From assembly GCA_032622095.1 (NCBI GenBank), contig CP136061.1:175051692-175115691 (forward strand): 64,000 nucleotides of DNA, in the 5' to 3' direction. Position 1 is the stretch's first letter, and each line of letters opens with the position of its first letter. Made by a program: the position numbers and the translations under genes. The DNA comes from Siphonodentalium dalli (taxonomy: Eukaryota; Mollusca; Scaphopoda; Gadilida; Siphonodentaliidae). Below, piece after piece: positions 1 through 11,510 of the stretch. The notes under the pieces are model-generated. The model was not told where the DNA came from and did no database searches. It saw nothing but the letters and a program-made list of their open reading frames with translations.

Positions 1-1389
1 GAGTTAATTCTTTTGTTTACGCAATATCTTGACTGGAGGGATTTTAGCAAGCGGTCCGCGGAGAGAAATAATAAACTTTTCAAGTGAACTGAAGTTGATT
101 AATTCCTTCTAAATTGTTAAAATATTACAGCGTATAGCTACGGCTTGTGATAGAACCCTCTGTTGATTGGTATGTGTCGTGGTATTGTGATTTTAGTAAT
201 GTTTAGTTTACTGGCAGTCGTGTACTTCTCCACACAAAAGGCTTCGTGGGAAGAAACGGAGATGAAGAATAATTATGACAAATATAAGCCATCATGATGT
301 TTTAACCAGCACCTTTTTAGTCACGCCCCATTGGTTTTTAATTGCACTCCAATGATGCACAATGGTATGACAATATTTCAGTGGTATAAAATAGCTTCCA
401 AAATTTGTACCCGAAGAAGCTAGAAGGCCCAACTTTTATTCTTGCAAAAACAGCTCAATTTCGTTCCGCACTATATTCCGCATAAATGATCTCATTTCAC
501 TCACTTTTATCATTTCAAAGTACACTTTAATTATCATTATTCGTTATATAATCTAATATTCCAGCAAATCCAGTTCATAATCAGCACATTCAACAAGTTT
601 TTATTTAATGATCACTATTTATTTATCGCATAAGGCATTTATAATCGGAGAGATAATGATATTTCATATCAACTCGTTGTGCGATTGGCAGAATTATTTT
701 AAGCTCCACCCACCGCTGTCACCAGTTAGAAAAACAAAAGTATCTAATATCATAAGAATCCAGATAACAAACTTAAATTCAATAGCTCAAATAGTTTGTT
801 TATGGAAGAATATAAGTTGATATGTTTAATGTCCACAAGTTTTATGTCCACAAGCTCCGTCTCTATTTGACCAGCCATTCCCATTTGAAAGAAGAGCATC
901 GCTGGAGTGTGGCTGATTATACTCCCTGTTAGTTTACTTGTAAAATTTGGATTAAATCAATTAAAAAGCACCGTAAGTCATGCAAAAATAATTGGATGGA
1001 ACCCATATTCGAACTTGGCCTGTATTTTTGGTTGAGAAACATACATTTTATAATTTGAATCAATTAATCCAAACTAGAGTTATCAGTCGGAAACCAAAAC
1101 ATTAAGAAATCGGGAAAAGTCGAAAAAGGGATGCAACTCATGTAAAAATAATTGGATGGTAGTTTTGGCTCCAAAATACTCTTGGGTTCCGATCAATTAA
1201 TGCATTCTCTGAACTTAATATCGGTCAGAAACTAAAATGTTATATATCTTTTCAACTTACCTGACCAGCTGCTTTGAAAACAGGAACCTTAATGTCCAAT
1301 ATAGAATCCTGTAAACAATAAACATTGATCCATTCATGTTTTTAGTGAGGGACAGGGTAGATAGTAATGAGATATGGTGAGGGCCGAAT
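1..1389. other. AT-rich sequence without a recognised gene
   Basis: I see no coding exon here on either strand; the open frames are short and unlike any protein I know. From about 960 to 1250 there are two diverged copies of a dispersed motif (pieces such as CCCATATTCGAACTTG and GAGTTATCAGTCGGAAACC). Related wording recurs near 21265-21330, 38520-38660, 43190-43320 and 51870-51980. By position it would lie downstream of the 4267-4473 MDN1 exon, presumably intron, but the next exon was not found. Confidence 0.5.
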
Positions 1390-1900
1390 GCTCTGCTAAG
1401 GGAGCATGTCAAAACCTCTTTCGCATATGCGAAAAAAATGCGATAAAACCTGATAAAACTGTGAAAAATGGGACGTCATTGACGTTGTTTTTTTCGACAT
1501 TATCGGAGTTTTTTCGTCGTCTTGGTTCGATGTTTTCACAAATTATCGCAGTTTTGCTCAAATGTTCGCTGTTTTGTTTCAACATATTTTCGCAGTGTTT
1601 GTTTTCGTCAAGATCGCAGCATTTTTCAATCAATATTGTCGATATGATTGGCAGGACAGTTTGTGTTCAATAAATACTCCATGGTCGCAGTTTTATACCG
1701 ATGTGTCGCGAACGGGAAGATGTCGCTGAAATTGCTCAGATCGGAGTTTTTCTCATAAGAATTCCAATGAATTAATCAGAGTTTTCTCCGATAGGAAAAC
1801 AATTCCGATTTGATCGAAGTTCTATGTATTAGTAGGCCTAAATTTCTCCGATCTACTGAAATCTCCGATTTGGTTAATATCGGACAATTCAAACTTCGTT
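1390..1900. repeat. Old dispersed repeat with degenerate TTTTCGACATTATCGCA words
   Basis: It starts with a GGGAGCATGTCAAAACC-type motif followed by TTTCGCATATGCGAAA, then many degenerate words alternating TTTTCG, GACATTATCG and GCAGTTTT. The start recurs inverted at 3735-3777 and directly at 52336-52380. The later part (GTTTCAACATATTTTCGCAG through TCGATATGATTGGCAG) recurs near 40180-40275. Internally it looks like a decayed short tandem repeat. The 99-codon frame across it is a by-product of this composition, not a gene. Confidence 0.65.
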
Positions 1901-2539
1901 TAATAATGAACTAGTATTAATATAAGATTAAAGTCCCAAATAAATGATTCCCAGACCCGATTTATACAATAGGATAGGCCTACACAATCATTTCCTACAT
2001 TTTAATGTGGTCACAAATCCGTGGGTTTCTGGTTTACAGTAAATGTTACAGGTTGAAGCCCCCAAAATAATTGCTGCATTGTTGCATTAAGACTGCTGTA
2101 GAGGTACTGTAAACAATGCAAATGTTGATTTCGAAAAACGTTTTTGTATGTGATTATGTAACTTGTCTTCCTTTTGGGTAAACCGTCACCATTTAATTTT
2201 GGGAACTATTATGAATAAATGAATACAGCCGAGGACGACAATAAATCAAGTTATAGCACAACCCCGATTTAGATATAGTATACTTTCCGTATGGTACTTA
2301 GAGTTAATTTCTACAGTTTCAATCTGTCTTTCTAAACTAGACACATATTTTAATGTGGACGAAAATCATAGGGTTTACGGCATCGTCGGATTCTGAAAAG
2401 TACCGTAAACCCGGTGGTGGTTTTGTCGTAAACAATGATTTCATTTTCGCAATATTATAAAAGTATGAAATCATTGTTAGATAAATATCGGAAGCGCATC
2501 GTTATCATGATTAATGCGTCGGCGACTTTTATTTCAAAT

Positions 2540-2995
2540 CTACACATTTTATTCAATATATATCAGCGATCAGATGTGACAAAGTTAAGTTAATACAAAA
2601 CATAATTATTATATAATAGTTTGGAATTTCCACGAATTGCACGTGTTATGTTGTGCTATTTTTATCACGTTAATTTCCCAGGCCAACCCTAGTTTCGTTT
2701 GTGGATAGCATATGCATTGACTGGGAGAGGAGTTGAGTGTTATGTTTTTCTCGATTCTTTATTGAATGAATAATAAAAACAATGGATAATGATATACATA
2801 CCATTATAAAACAATGAATTTAGGGGGTATGGCTCTATATATACATGTATATATATGTCTGGCATTGATACAATGTTATGAGGGATTGTTCTATATATCG
2901 AGCCTATTGCTTCAAATGGACTGATGTCGCTCCCGTTGTAGGTGGATGCAGCTGGTTTCAAATTTCTGTGTGATTTCATCTTTGTTCTGTTCTGT
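2540..2995. repeat. Dispersed repeat, copy 1 of 3
   Basis: This stretch shares ordered blocks with 40360-40760 and 40855-41130, in the same orientation: AGTTAAGTTAATACAAA, TGTTGTGCTATTTTTA, CCTAGTTTCGTTTGTGG, CTCGATTCTTTATT and AATGATATACAT. The copies are clearly diverged. No coding capacity, terminal inverted repeat or target duplication was visible, so the class is unknown. Confidence 0.6.
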
Positions 2996-3153
2996 TAGAT
3001 GTGTGACACCTGGGGTTGTGAAGACCCTAACTTCTTCGTACTGTCGACCTGTGTAAACTGCTGGTCTAATATTTCCCTAACCGCGTATATGTCCGCTAAC
3101 GATAGATCTATTCGATTTCATTACTGTTTCTAGCCATGATTGAACTGATATTA

Positions 3154-3777
3154 TGACATCAAATCGCTTCATTTTTGAATTTTATATATCAGCTGTGTTG
3201 TTTTTGTCCAACAAGGTAAACCATTGTTCACTAATTGAGAAGACATCACAACAACAACAACAAAACTGTCGCACAGTTCACGCATAGTTGTGAGGACCGG
3301 TATATATACGTCATTATATGTCAGTAGGCCTATATGTTTGTATAGCCTTTGCTAAATGTCACCCCTTCACACATTTGGAATGGGTTGACTATTGTTTAAT
3401 TAGGCCTATTGCGAACTCATAGATATAAAAACAGTCGAACTATCAAGTCGTTGTACTTGTGTGTTAACCGCATAGAGTTGTTTGTATGGCCTTTGGCTGA
3501 ACTTTATTTTCCTTCACACAATTCAGCCAATCAAAATTCAGCTGGCATCTCATTACGCATGAAGGCAAAAATAAATGCGCGAATTTATGAAACTTTTTGT
3601 CGATCAATGTTTCTACATTTTACGGAAATGTTTGGTCTGTTGTGGTTTCGATGTTATCGCACTTTTATGGCCAGTTGCTTTCGACGTTATCGCATTATTT
3701 CAGTTTTGCACATTTACATCAAAACTTTTTCGACATTATTTTCGCATATGCGAAAGAGGTTTTGACATGCTCCCTAA
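3154..3777 (-). repeat. Dispersed repeat, inverted copy of 52336-53269
   Basis: Read on the minus strand, this matches 52336-53269 along its length: the GGGAGCATGTCAAAACC end, the degenerate CGACATTATCGCA body, a GTTGTTGTTGTGATGTCTTC block and a tail of GATATATAAAAT then GATGTCA. The other copy carries a 243-bp MITE that this one lacks, so this copy serves as an empty site. The three overlapping frames of 68 to 118 codons here lie in the repetitive body and look spurious. Confidence 0.7.
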
Positions 3778-4266
3778 ATGAGTTTAATAATGGTAACAAA
3801 CATTGAGTTTACACTTCTGGTATTACTAGGATTATGATACCATATATTGCCAACCAGAGTTTCTGCTGCTGCTGCTGGCTAAATATGGCAACAAAAATTA
3901 CATTTGGCAAAAACAGTTTCATCTGTCAAGTTCAACAAGTACAGTTAATAATTGTGCTGGATATGTTTCGGTCATATATACTTCATGAAATATATGTCAT
4001 TTACTCAAACAGTTTATGGAAAGTCATGTTTCGCAAGAATTGTTTTTATAAGCAATCAATGACATTTTCGTTGCATTTATCTGCATATAAAATTGTAAGT
4101 GGCTGAACACATACAACTTGGTATAATTATGCAGTATGTCGTTCGTCCACTTACAGTTTTATATATCCATAAATGCACTGGAAATAACATAACGTTAATT
4201 GCATATTATTAAATTCTGACACTGAAATTAACAATCATTTATAGGTGCTTGTGAACTATGTCAAAC

Positions 4267-4473
4267 CTTATTTTCTGTGTTATCTAGAACCAGGAAAACT
4301 AAGAATATGTTCGCTCTCCTAGCTTGTCTCACTGCCACTCTGACAGCTTCCATCCCTTCCATGAACAGGCCTCGTCCATCCGATACTATTAATAGTAACT
4401 GGGATGTTTCTGATTGGGCACCATATCCTTGGCGATTGCACTCAGTAATATAAGCGGTAGCATTCTTCAACAA
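4267..4473 (-). CDS. MDN1: Midasin exon, distal half of the VWA domain
   Basis: Internal exon of midasin (Rea1), the dynein-like AAA ATPase that strips assembly factors from pre-60S ribosomes in nucleolus and nucleoplasm; its C-terminal VWA (MIDAS) domain binds UBL-domain partners such as Ytm1/WDR12 and Rsa4/NLE1. The 69 codons run from LLKNATAYIT through SETSQLLLIVSDGRGLF, then VAVRQARRANIFLVF and LDNTENK. The segment with SDGRGLFMEG and ARRANIF is the hallmark of the midasin VWA fold. Read on the minus strand, a T-run plus ACCCAG acceptor precedes the exon and AAG-GTTTGA is the donor. Both phases are 0, matching the exon at 37582-37696. The following exon (expected to hold the remainder of the fold) was not found at lower coordinates. 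Family assignment is from known midasin proteins; boundaries are read from splice signals. Confidence 0.92.
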
Positions 4474-4489
4474 CTGGGTAAAAAAAAAT

Positions 4490-4520
4490 GAAAGTGTCAA
4501 TGAAACTGTATCTCAACTTA
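4490..4520. repeat. Short repeat terminus abutting the MDN1 acceptor
   Basis: GAAAGTGTCAATG, then a CTGTAGCTCAACTT-like block. Closely similar sequence occurs at 38468-38498 and 43422-43452, there reading AGTGTCAATGACACT, two 7-bp inverted arms around one base. It begins about 17 bp from the acceptor of the 4267-4473 exon, in the zone where the branch site would lie. Confidence 0.55.
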
Positions 4521-4639
4521 TGAAAGAGTTTATTTTTTGCTGAGCATTGATTAGAATGATAAAGAAAGAAGGAAAGTCAAAAAGTTTTTGTAAAGGACTT
4601 GTATTTTATAAATTATTTTCATTTTAAACAATTCACCAA

Positions 4640-5565
4640 TAAATGTGGGCTGTGGGTTGTGCAGATGGATTCAAATTTGAAATGCAAGGTGACTGCTGGC
4701 AGCCATGTTTGAAAACAAATTTATGTTTGCAATATTCAATGGCTCCAATCTAGAGGTTACCCTAAAGAACCATATGAAGTTTTGTGACGATTGGATGAGG
4801 GATGTGGCCTGTAGGGTGTGCTAAAGGATTTAGTCAGGCAAAGAGTAAAATCAAAGAAGGCTGGCAGCCATGTTTTTTAATAAATATCGGAAATAATTAA
4901 TGGCTCCCATCTAGAGGTCACCCGAAGATCCATATGGAGTTTGGTGACAATCGGATGAGGGATGTGGCTTGTAGGGTATGCCCAAGGATTTAGTCATGTT
5001 TTTCTATGGATTTAGGAAAATAGTTATGGCTCCCATCTAGAAATCACCATGAAGATCCATAAAAAGTTTGGTGATGATCGTATTAGGGATTTGGTCTGTA
5101 GGGTGTGCCAAAGGATTTAGTCATACAAAGAGTAAAATCCGAGTTGACTGCAGGCGGCCATGTTTTTCATCGAAAATTGTTCAAATTCGATGGCTCCCAT
5201 CTAATGCAAATTTTAAAAACAATTCTCCAACAATAAATGCATGCTGCAGGCTGTGCCGATGGATTCAAATTTAAAACCAAGATGGCTGCTGGTGGCCATG
5301 TTTTTTTAAATTTCGGAAAAAATTGATGGCTCCCATCTAGAGGTCAACCCGAAGATCCATATGAAGTTTGGTAATGATTGGATGAGAGTTGTGACCTGTA
5401 GAGTGTGCGAAAGGATTTAGTCATACAAAGAGTAAAATCAAAGATGGCTGGTTGTGGCCATGTTTTTCAACGAAATTCAGACAAATTTGATGGTTCCCAT
5501 CTAGTAGTCACACAAAAGATCCATATGAAGTTTTGTGAGGATTGGATATGAACCTATTTGCCCGA
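4640..5565. repeat. CAAGATGGC-type tandem array A
   Basis: About five diverged units, each with variants of ATGGCTGCTGGCGGCCATG, GATGGCTCCCATCTAGAGG, AAGATCCATATGAAG, TTTGGTGATGATCGGATGAG and AAAGGATTTAGTCATACAAAG, a spacing of roughly 170-200 bp. The same monomer family forms arrays at 43500-45575 and 58480-63155. It has no convincing coding content. This copy ends without the GACGGACA-plus-hairpin module seen at the ends of the other two. Confidence 0.8.
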
Positions 5566-8298
5566 GGATATATTGAAGTAGCATAATAATATGATCAATA
5601 TATATAAAAGAGTAGGATCTGTTTGTCATGCGCATGTACACCGCTGAATAAAGGATCCCGAAGAGAGCCTGTTTCAGCTAGTATTTACATAATAGTTAAA
5701 CACCTGTTATATATATAATGGATAATTTATCAACAATATGATCACAGGGATCCATATATCAGTACCCAACTTGAATTCAAATGCTCAGGTGGGGGAGTTT
5801 TAAATCCAATAACTTTGTCCCGCCTATTCACATCATCCAACTGTGAGATCCAATGGATTAGTGATTTCGAACGATTTGTTAAGGAGCTGAAGTTAACTCT
5901 TTGGAAGCAAAAGTGTTAAATGCCTCTGCCAGTTTTGACCAGACAGAATTTCAAATCTCACTCACTTCTAAAGAGAAATAATAATTTGTTGACAAGTCAG
6001 AATGCTTAGACTTCCATCTCATATTTAAATTGGAACTTTAATGACCCCTATTCCCAGCAGTTGCTATTTGTTTATCAAACATGTCAGACAGGTACAATGT
6101 AACATCAGATCTGACATGTGTAATAAAGCATGCTTATATTGTTACATACAAAGAGTTTGTTTCTCAAAAATGTTAAATGAAATTTTTTTTTTAAATTGAG
6201 CGAGTTAAATCTAAATTAGATAAAAATAAAATAAAAATAGAATTAAATTATACTTTCATATTTTAGTATGGGAGTATATTGAATTTCTGTTGGGGCTGTT
6301 TTCTGTTTAATTGGCAATACTGAGGAAATCAATGGTAGTAGGAACGTGAAATCTCCTGGGAAAGTAGGCATCTAAGAGCTGCTGAAAATAAATCTGTTTC
6401 TTTATAGTGTTATGGTCCCTTTTACGATTCTTCATTTTTCTCTATTATTCTTCTTCTTCTTCCTAGTAAAACTGTACCCTTATATCTGAGGAACTGCTAA
6501 ATGTAGAATGCTGAAATTTTCGGAGTTTGTACAACTCTCACATGAGACGGAAGTGTTTCTATTGAGAATTTTGTCCATGCTTGATTTATGGCCCTTATAC
6601 CGGCCTCTCACATTTATCGACAATTGTAGAGTATCTATGGAATGCATTGAGGCAGCGGAATGGGACAAATACTTTGATGTAGAGTAACTTAAACTTAATT
6701 CATTTCTACAAAATGGCCATTGTCCGATTAAAGAACGAATACCCTAGACAGACCCGAATAAGAATGAGAATACATGTCTGTGGCCTTGTTTCAAGGAAAC
6801 ATGGATGTCTGAATTTACTGCCACTACACTTCATCTCTTGGTATTATTAACTTCCGCCCGAATTTCAGACAAAAATATTTGTTCACAGTTAATTTGGGCA
6901 GCACCTATCCTTAGTGAATTCGAGCATGACACCGGTCACCAGTATCAAATGGACCCTGGATTACTCCCTGATTTCCATCCATGTGCATTTCCATCTAACT
7001 ATTCACACGGGAGAGAAAATGCTGAAGATCGAGTTCAATTGAGATTTACTCAGAAAATCTCTCTACTAACTCATTCTCTTTGGCAAAACTGCGATTCAGA
7101 AAATGCATTCCAATCATTATCGTCAGAACCATTGAACACTCAGATTCATGTCTTCTCCAGCACCCACGTCTGTCTCATATAATGACCACTTTTGAGCGAA
7201 TATATTTCTTATTTTGTTTCTGCAAGTGATACATTTTACGTCATAACTTAATTCCTTAATAATATTTCAGTCAGAATTATCCCCTTCTAGCATAAATAAA
7301 CTCACCTGTGGTGGACCGTAGAGAAACCATCCAATCGGATTAAAGCAATTTAATCCCCCCACAGCTTGTGGCTGGGGGAGGGGGGGGGCAATATAAGACG
7401 CATGCCTGGTATTTTAACGTGGCTAAAAAATTTATTGCCGATTGTATATGGCTTTTGATTTCGTAACAGATTTATTTAGTATTGTTTTCTACGAAGATTT
7501 TTCGATGTCATCGAAAGGATTTACATTCAGTGTTTTCGACTTGTGTGAAAGCAAATGGTAACAGTGATGTTAGGCTGTTATAATGACGAACTCTCCTATT
7601 CAGAAACTGAATAATGGCCGAGGGAGATATACACCATATATATAGCGGCATGCAAGGCCGGTGATTTATATGATGGTTTAAACATAATCGTCTCTCAAGA
7701 GACATACAGCTAACATGGTGGGCTATTTAAGTGTCACATACTCCTTTTCGGACATGGAATAATTGGCGAGGAAGATCAAACCATAGCGGCATGCTAAGCC
7801 GGCAAATTATGGTGAACAAAATTGTCTTCCAAGACAAACAACAATCTTATGTGCCGTTTACACATAGCCGGTTAGCAATCTACGTGGCAAAAACCGTTAA
7901 CCGGCGACAGTTACTGCAGAGTGTTTACACATCGCCGGCGAAGATACGCATATATTCATGCATCTCCTTTACTTGTTAATAGTTTTTTTTTTAGTTCTCA
8001 CTATTTTAAAACTGGAATATGATATTGCTGTACACCTGTAAACATCTAGCTGCTTCCTGCTAGATGTATGGTTGGGGGAGTATAGTGAAGTGAACATTTT
8101 TAGAAATGGAAACTTTCAAGTATTGCTATTGGTAATTTTAAAGATATTTAAACACCATTGTTAAAGGTTTGTTTGAGTTCATAGAAAATCTGTGAAGTGA
8201 GTGTCGCGCCAAAAGTATGGTCATTGTCAGTTTGGATATCTTTTCGTCACATACATCTACAAATTGGTGTCTAATCATTCATATTGGATTTTATATTA
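5566..8298. other. Intronic sequence, no recognised gene
   Basis: There is no recognisable exon. An open frame of 125 codons at 6805-7182 on the plus strand has no family resemblance I can name and no convincing splice or promoter context. Around 7590-7715 and 7760-7860 are two diverged copies of a segment holding AGCGGCATGC, AGGCCGG and a TCTCAAGAGACA/TTCCAAGACAAA block, a decayed tandem duplication. A 10-bp G run lies near 7380. Confidence 0.45.
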
Positions 8299-9620
8299 TC
8301 TATATATATATTTTGAGACTTCCGTATATATATATGTGTGTGTGTGTGTATGTGGGTACTTCATAGAATCGAAAACGGCTGTGCGGATCGAGCTCAAATT
8401 TCGTATATAAGGGTAAAAACCCATGGGGATCGTCGACGTCGCATTTTGGACAAGCTCTGAGCACTCATTCTCCACTCCCAATCATCAAAATCACCGCAAA
8501 CACGGCGGGGGTTAATATTCGCTCGCGATCCAAGAGGCGTAACTCTACATTTTTTTTATATCTGTATATGTATATTTTTATATCCATATTCACTTCAAAC
8601 TGCTAAACCCGTTGAGCCAAAACTTGCTAATACCTTCCAAAATATAGAATTTACATTTTCTCATATATACATTTCTTGTTACGGCTCAAAATCTTAGTCT
8701 ATTAACGATACATTCATATAAACAAGCTCTAAACTTACACCCCTCAATTCGTGCTAACTCACGCAGCTTATCTCGCTGCTCAAAACGATACGTCCCCCAA
8801 TCTGACGGGACTTCCACTGTAGTATCTGTTCTTATCTGAGCACGCTATGCTTTGATCGAGCCCGTGCTGTGAGATACGTCCCCGACGATGGTCACCCCAT
8901 CGGACGGGACTTCCACGGTATGGGTTCGCAGCCTGAGGAGGACGAGTGGTCCTGACTGACTGACGGACTTCCGCTTCTAGCGGGGACTGACCCCGACAGG
9001 CAATTTGACCATCTTGTAAGGGTGGGTCACCTCTTTCGGGGTGCTCCAGCCGATAAGAGTGGTCCGCAATAGCCCCGGGTTAATAAAAAAAACAAACTTC
9101 CACTGCCTTATCGGGTCACCCCCAAGCCGTCAATGCCAACAACATTGTTGCAATGTGAGAATCTTCGGGTGGCTCCCAAGCCATGAAGGCCAACAACAAC
9201 GACATGGCTGCTGAAACTTCAGTAAATACGAGGCGGTGTGAAACGTCCCCGAATCTGACGGGACTTCCAATTTCACACTGTCCAATCGGCTCGCGGAATA
9301 CCAGTGTGAACGTCGGAATACCAGTGTTGTACAGGAGAATACCAGTGTTTTTAAAGCCATGTTATGGTAAAATAATTAGAACCGGACGTCTATATAACGA
9401 CAGAAAAGACATGGAAAGGTATATACGATTAATTTAGCATTTACCCAGTGGAGGAGTCACCTGATGATGTTCAGTTCGACTCTGGGCAATCTGGCCTTTG
9501 TTTAAAGCAGAAAAATAGGGCGTACAAACTCGTAGGGGGGAGGTAAAATTTTGCCCTAATCGGTATTCTAGTGCGTTTTGTTTAATTCCTGAGTATAACT
9601 TGCGGAATCTTTTATAAAAT

Positions 9621-9790
9621 TCCGACAGCGGAATCTATCGGCTATACATGCACATCGAAATCACTGGCGTGTATCAGTTGGAAATACACGAAAATAAATC
9701 GATACGAGGGGCGGTGATCACTGAAAATGGCACGGCGAACTACCAGTGCATGCCAACGAGGGCTATCAGTGCCAAATGTTATTTATATGG
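9621..9790 (+). pseudogene. Exon-like segment in the left inverted arm
   Basis: An open stretch reads SGIYRLY then IEITGVYQLEIHENKS and TENGTANYQCMPT, ending at a G-GTAAGT donor at 9790/9791. The inverted arm at 11341-11510 carries the same segment with a few amino-acid changes. DSGIY and DSAKYQC (right arm) resemble the F-strand pattern of immunoglobulin-like domains, and a phase-1 donor is usual for such exons. That assignment is tentative. Splicing from this donor to the acceptor at 10485 would not keep the downstream ORF in frame, so I cannot claim a two-exon gene. Confidence 0.35.
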
Positions 9791-10422
9791 TAAGTTATAT
9801 CGGGTATATGTCTACCAGGAATGTGTCACCCCTCATCAAATTTGGACACAATCGATCTAGAATGGTACATTTGCAAATACGTCTATCATGAAATATGGAA
9901 GGTTGTGTATATTGTTTTTGTTTCATGGTAGTGTATACAATTTCTCAAGACGTTCTAGTTCAATGGGATGTTTCTAATTATCCCAGCAAATGTTGCATAT
10001 ATGGGATGGACTTGTCCCAAAATTTAGAAAGTAATTGATATTGGGGCATGCATATCTGCCTATGTGTTGAGTTCTTCGTCGATTTTAAGACGTTACCGTA
10101 TGCATGCATGCATGCAGGGATCTGTGTGTGTCATTATTTGATGAGTTGGATGTCTTTAACTAAAGATGAATGCGTATATATATATATATATTGATGGATG
10201 GACTGGTGACAAATATATTGATTGTTGAATGCATGGATATGATATATTTCTGAGCTGGAGTGATGGGAGCATGAGTTGGAGATGGCTGTGCTGATGAATC
10301 CGTGAGTGAATGGCGAGTCAATGGTTGGCTGGATTATTTTTGGTGGATCGTTGCGTGGTGATTGGACGTATGTTGTGATACGTGTACAAATATATTGATA
10401 TTTTGTATGACTGCATGTCCAT

Positions 10423-10965
10423 ATGGATAAATCTAGGGGTTTATTTTATGCATATCTAATTTTTTCTTTATTTTTCTCTTTTCAGAAAAAGAAAGCACGG
10501 CAATCAATGGGAGAAGAGGAAAAAATAAAGATTGAAAAACTCGACAGCGGGAACGGACACGACAGTGGAGATGCGGATCCAGATGTGGCTGGGCCAGTAA
10601 CACCGGGGTCACAGTCAGGTGTGCTCAGCAAGCAACTGTCGTGGGCGCCCTTTAAGAAAGATATCTATAACCGCCGGATCATCCGAGCAAGGCGAGTGCT
10701 CTTTGAAAAAGGAAGTTATTCAATACTCGCCTTAAAAGGAACTGGATACTGGAAAGACATGAAAACTTTTTTCGATCTGATTGCGAAAGGAACATTCCCG
10801 ATGGAGAACATTTCATTCCGTGTATTCATCGAGACAGTTCGGTGGTTTTCCCTAAATTCAACCACGTTGGCGGACCGGGTTTGTGCCCTCGGCGGCTTTC
10901 TTGGAATGTTTTTCCAAATTAGGACAGATTTGTCCTATATATCACGTGACAATGTAAAATGTTAA
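10423..10965 (+). CDS. Unrecognised 180-codon ORF, possibly a captured exon
   Basis: This is the longest stop-free stretch in the nested element and one of the longest in the window. A strong pyrimidine tract and TTTTCAG end at 10485, so the coding part may begin at 10486 (KKKARQSMGEEEKIK); alternatively translation begins at the ATG at 10423, giving a hydrophobic leader GLFYAYLIFSLFFSF. It continues with an acidic Gly/Ser/Asp-rich segment (GNGHDSGDADPDVAGP), then a basic stretch (RRIIRARRVLFEKG) and aromatic blocks GTGYWKDMKTFFDLIAKG and FRVFIETVRWFSLNSTT. It stops at TAA and AATAAA follows at 10971. I do not recognise the family and assign no function. It looks like a terminal exon carried between the inverted arms. 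Confidence 0.5.
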   Translation: MDKSRGLFYAYLIFSLFFSFQKKKARQSMGEEEKIKIEKLDSGNGHDSGDADPDVAGPVTPGSQSGVLSKQLSWAPFKKDIYNRRIIRARRVLFEKGSYSILALKGTGYWKDMKTFFDLIAKGTFPMENISFRVFIETVRWFSLNSTTLADRVCALGGFLGMFFQIRTDLSYISRDNVKC

Positions 10966-11340
10966 AAGACTGAATAAAAAGTTGAAGTTGAAGACGCGAC
11001 GATTAGGCCAAACAGATTTTGGCATTTTATAATGTAATTATTCATCTACCGTACAAGTTCTGAAAATTGCATTTAAACCGACGTATCCCAATAGTTTTAA
11101 GAACAATTCTACAAAAACGCCATATTCTGACCTGGACATCATGAAATTTGTTCTATATTGTACACTAGCTTTGAGTATCGACGTATAGTTGAAGTTTCGT
11201 ACTTTCCTATTATAGATCCACATATTTACCCTTCTAGATCAACTTTGTCTTTATATTGGGAAGGGTGAGGCATTTCATATGCCCGATGCCCTGTATGAAG
11301 CGTTTATCGACATATACCCTAAAAAAACTTACCATATAAA

Positions 11341-11510
11341 TACAATTTGGCACTGGTAGCCCTCGTTGGCATGCACTGGTACTTCGCCGAGTCATTTTCT
11401 GTGATCACCGCCCCTCTTTTCGATTTATTTTCGTGTATTTCCAACTGATACACGCCAGTGATTTCGATGTGCACGTATAGCCGATAGATTCCACTGTCGG
11501 AATTTTATAA
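11341..11510 (-). pseudogene. Exon-like segment in the right inverted arm
   Basis: Minus-strand counterpart of 9621-9790, reading SGIYRLYVHIEITGVYQLE and TENDSAKYQCMPT, with a GTAAGT donor. Several changes against the left arm alter amino acids (for example GTANYQC versus DSAKYQC) without adding stops. The resemblance to an immunoglobulin-like F/G-strand exon is tentative. Confidence 0.35.

Noticed and set aside
6805-7182. 125-codon plus-strand open frame
   Set aside because: No recognisable domain, no splice or promoter context; ordinary for chance in a 64-kb window.
8799-9120. A gene in Helitron unit 1 (repeated GACGGGACTTCCAC phrases)
   Set aside because: The same phrases recur near 23480-23520 in unit 8 without a kept reading frame, so they are repeat sequence.
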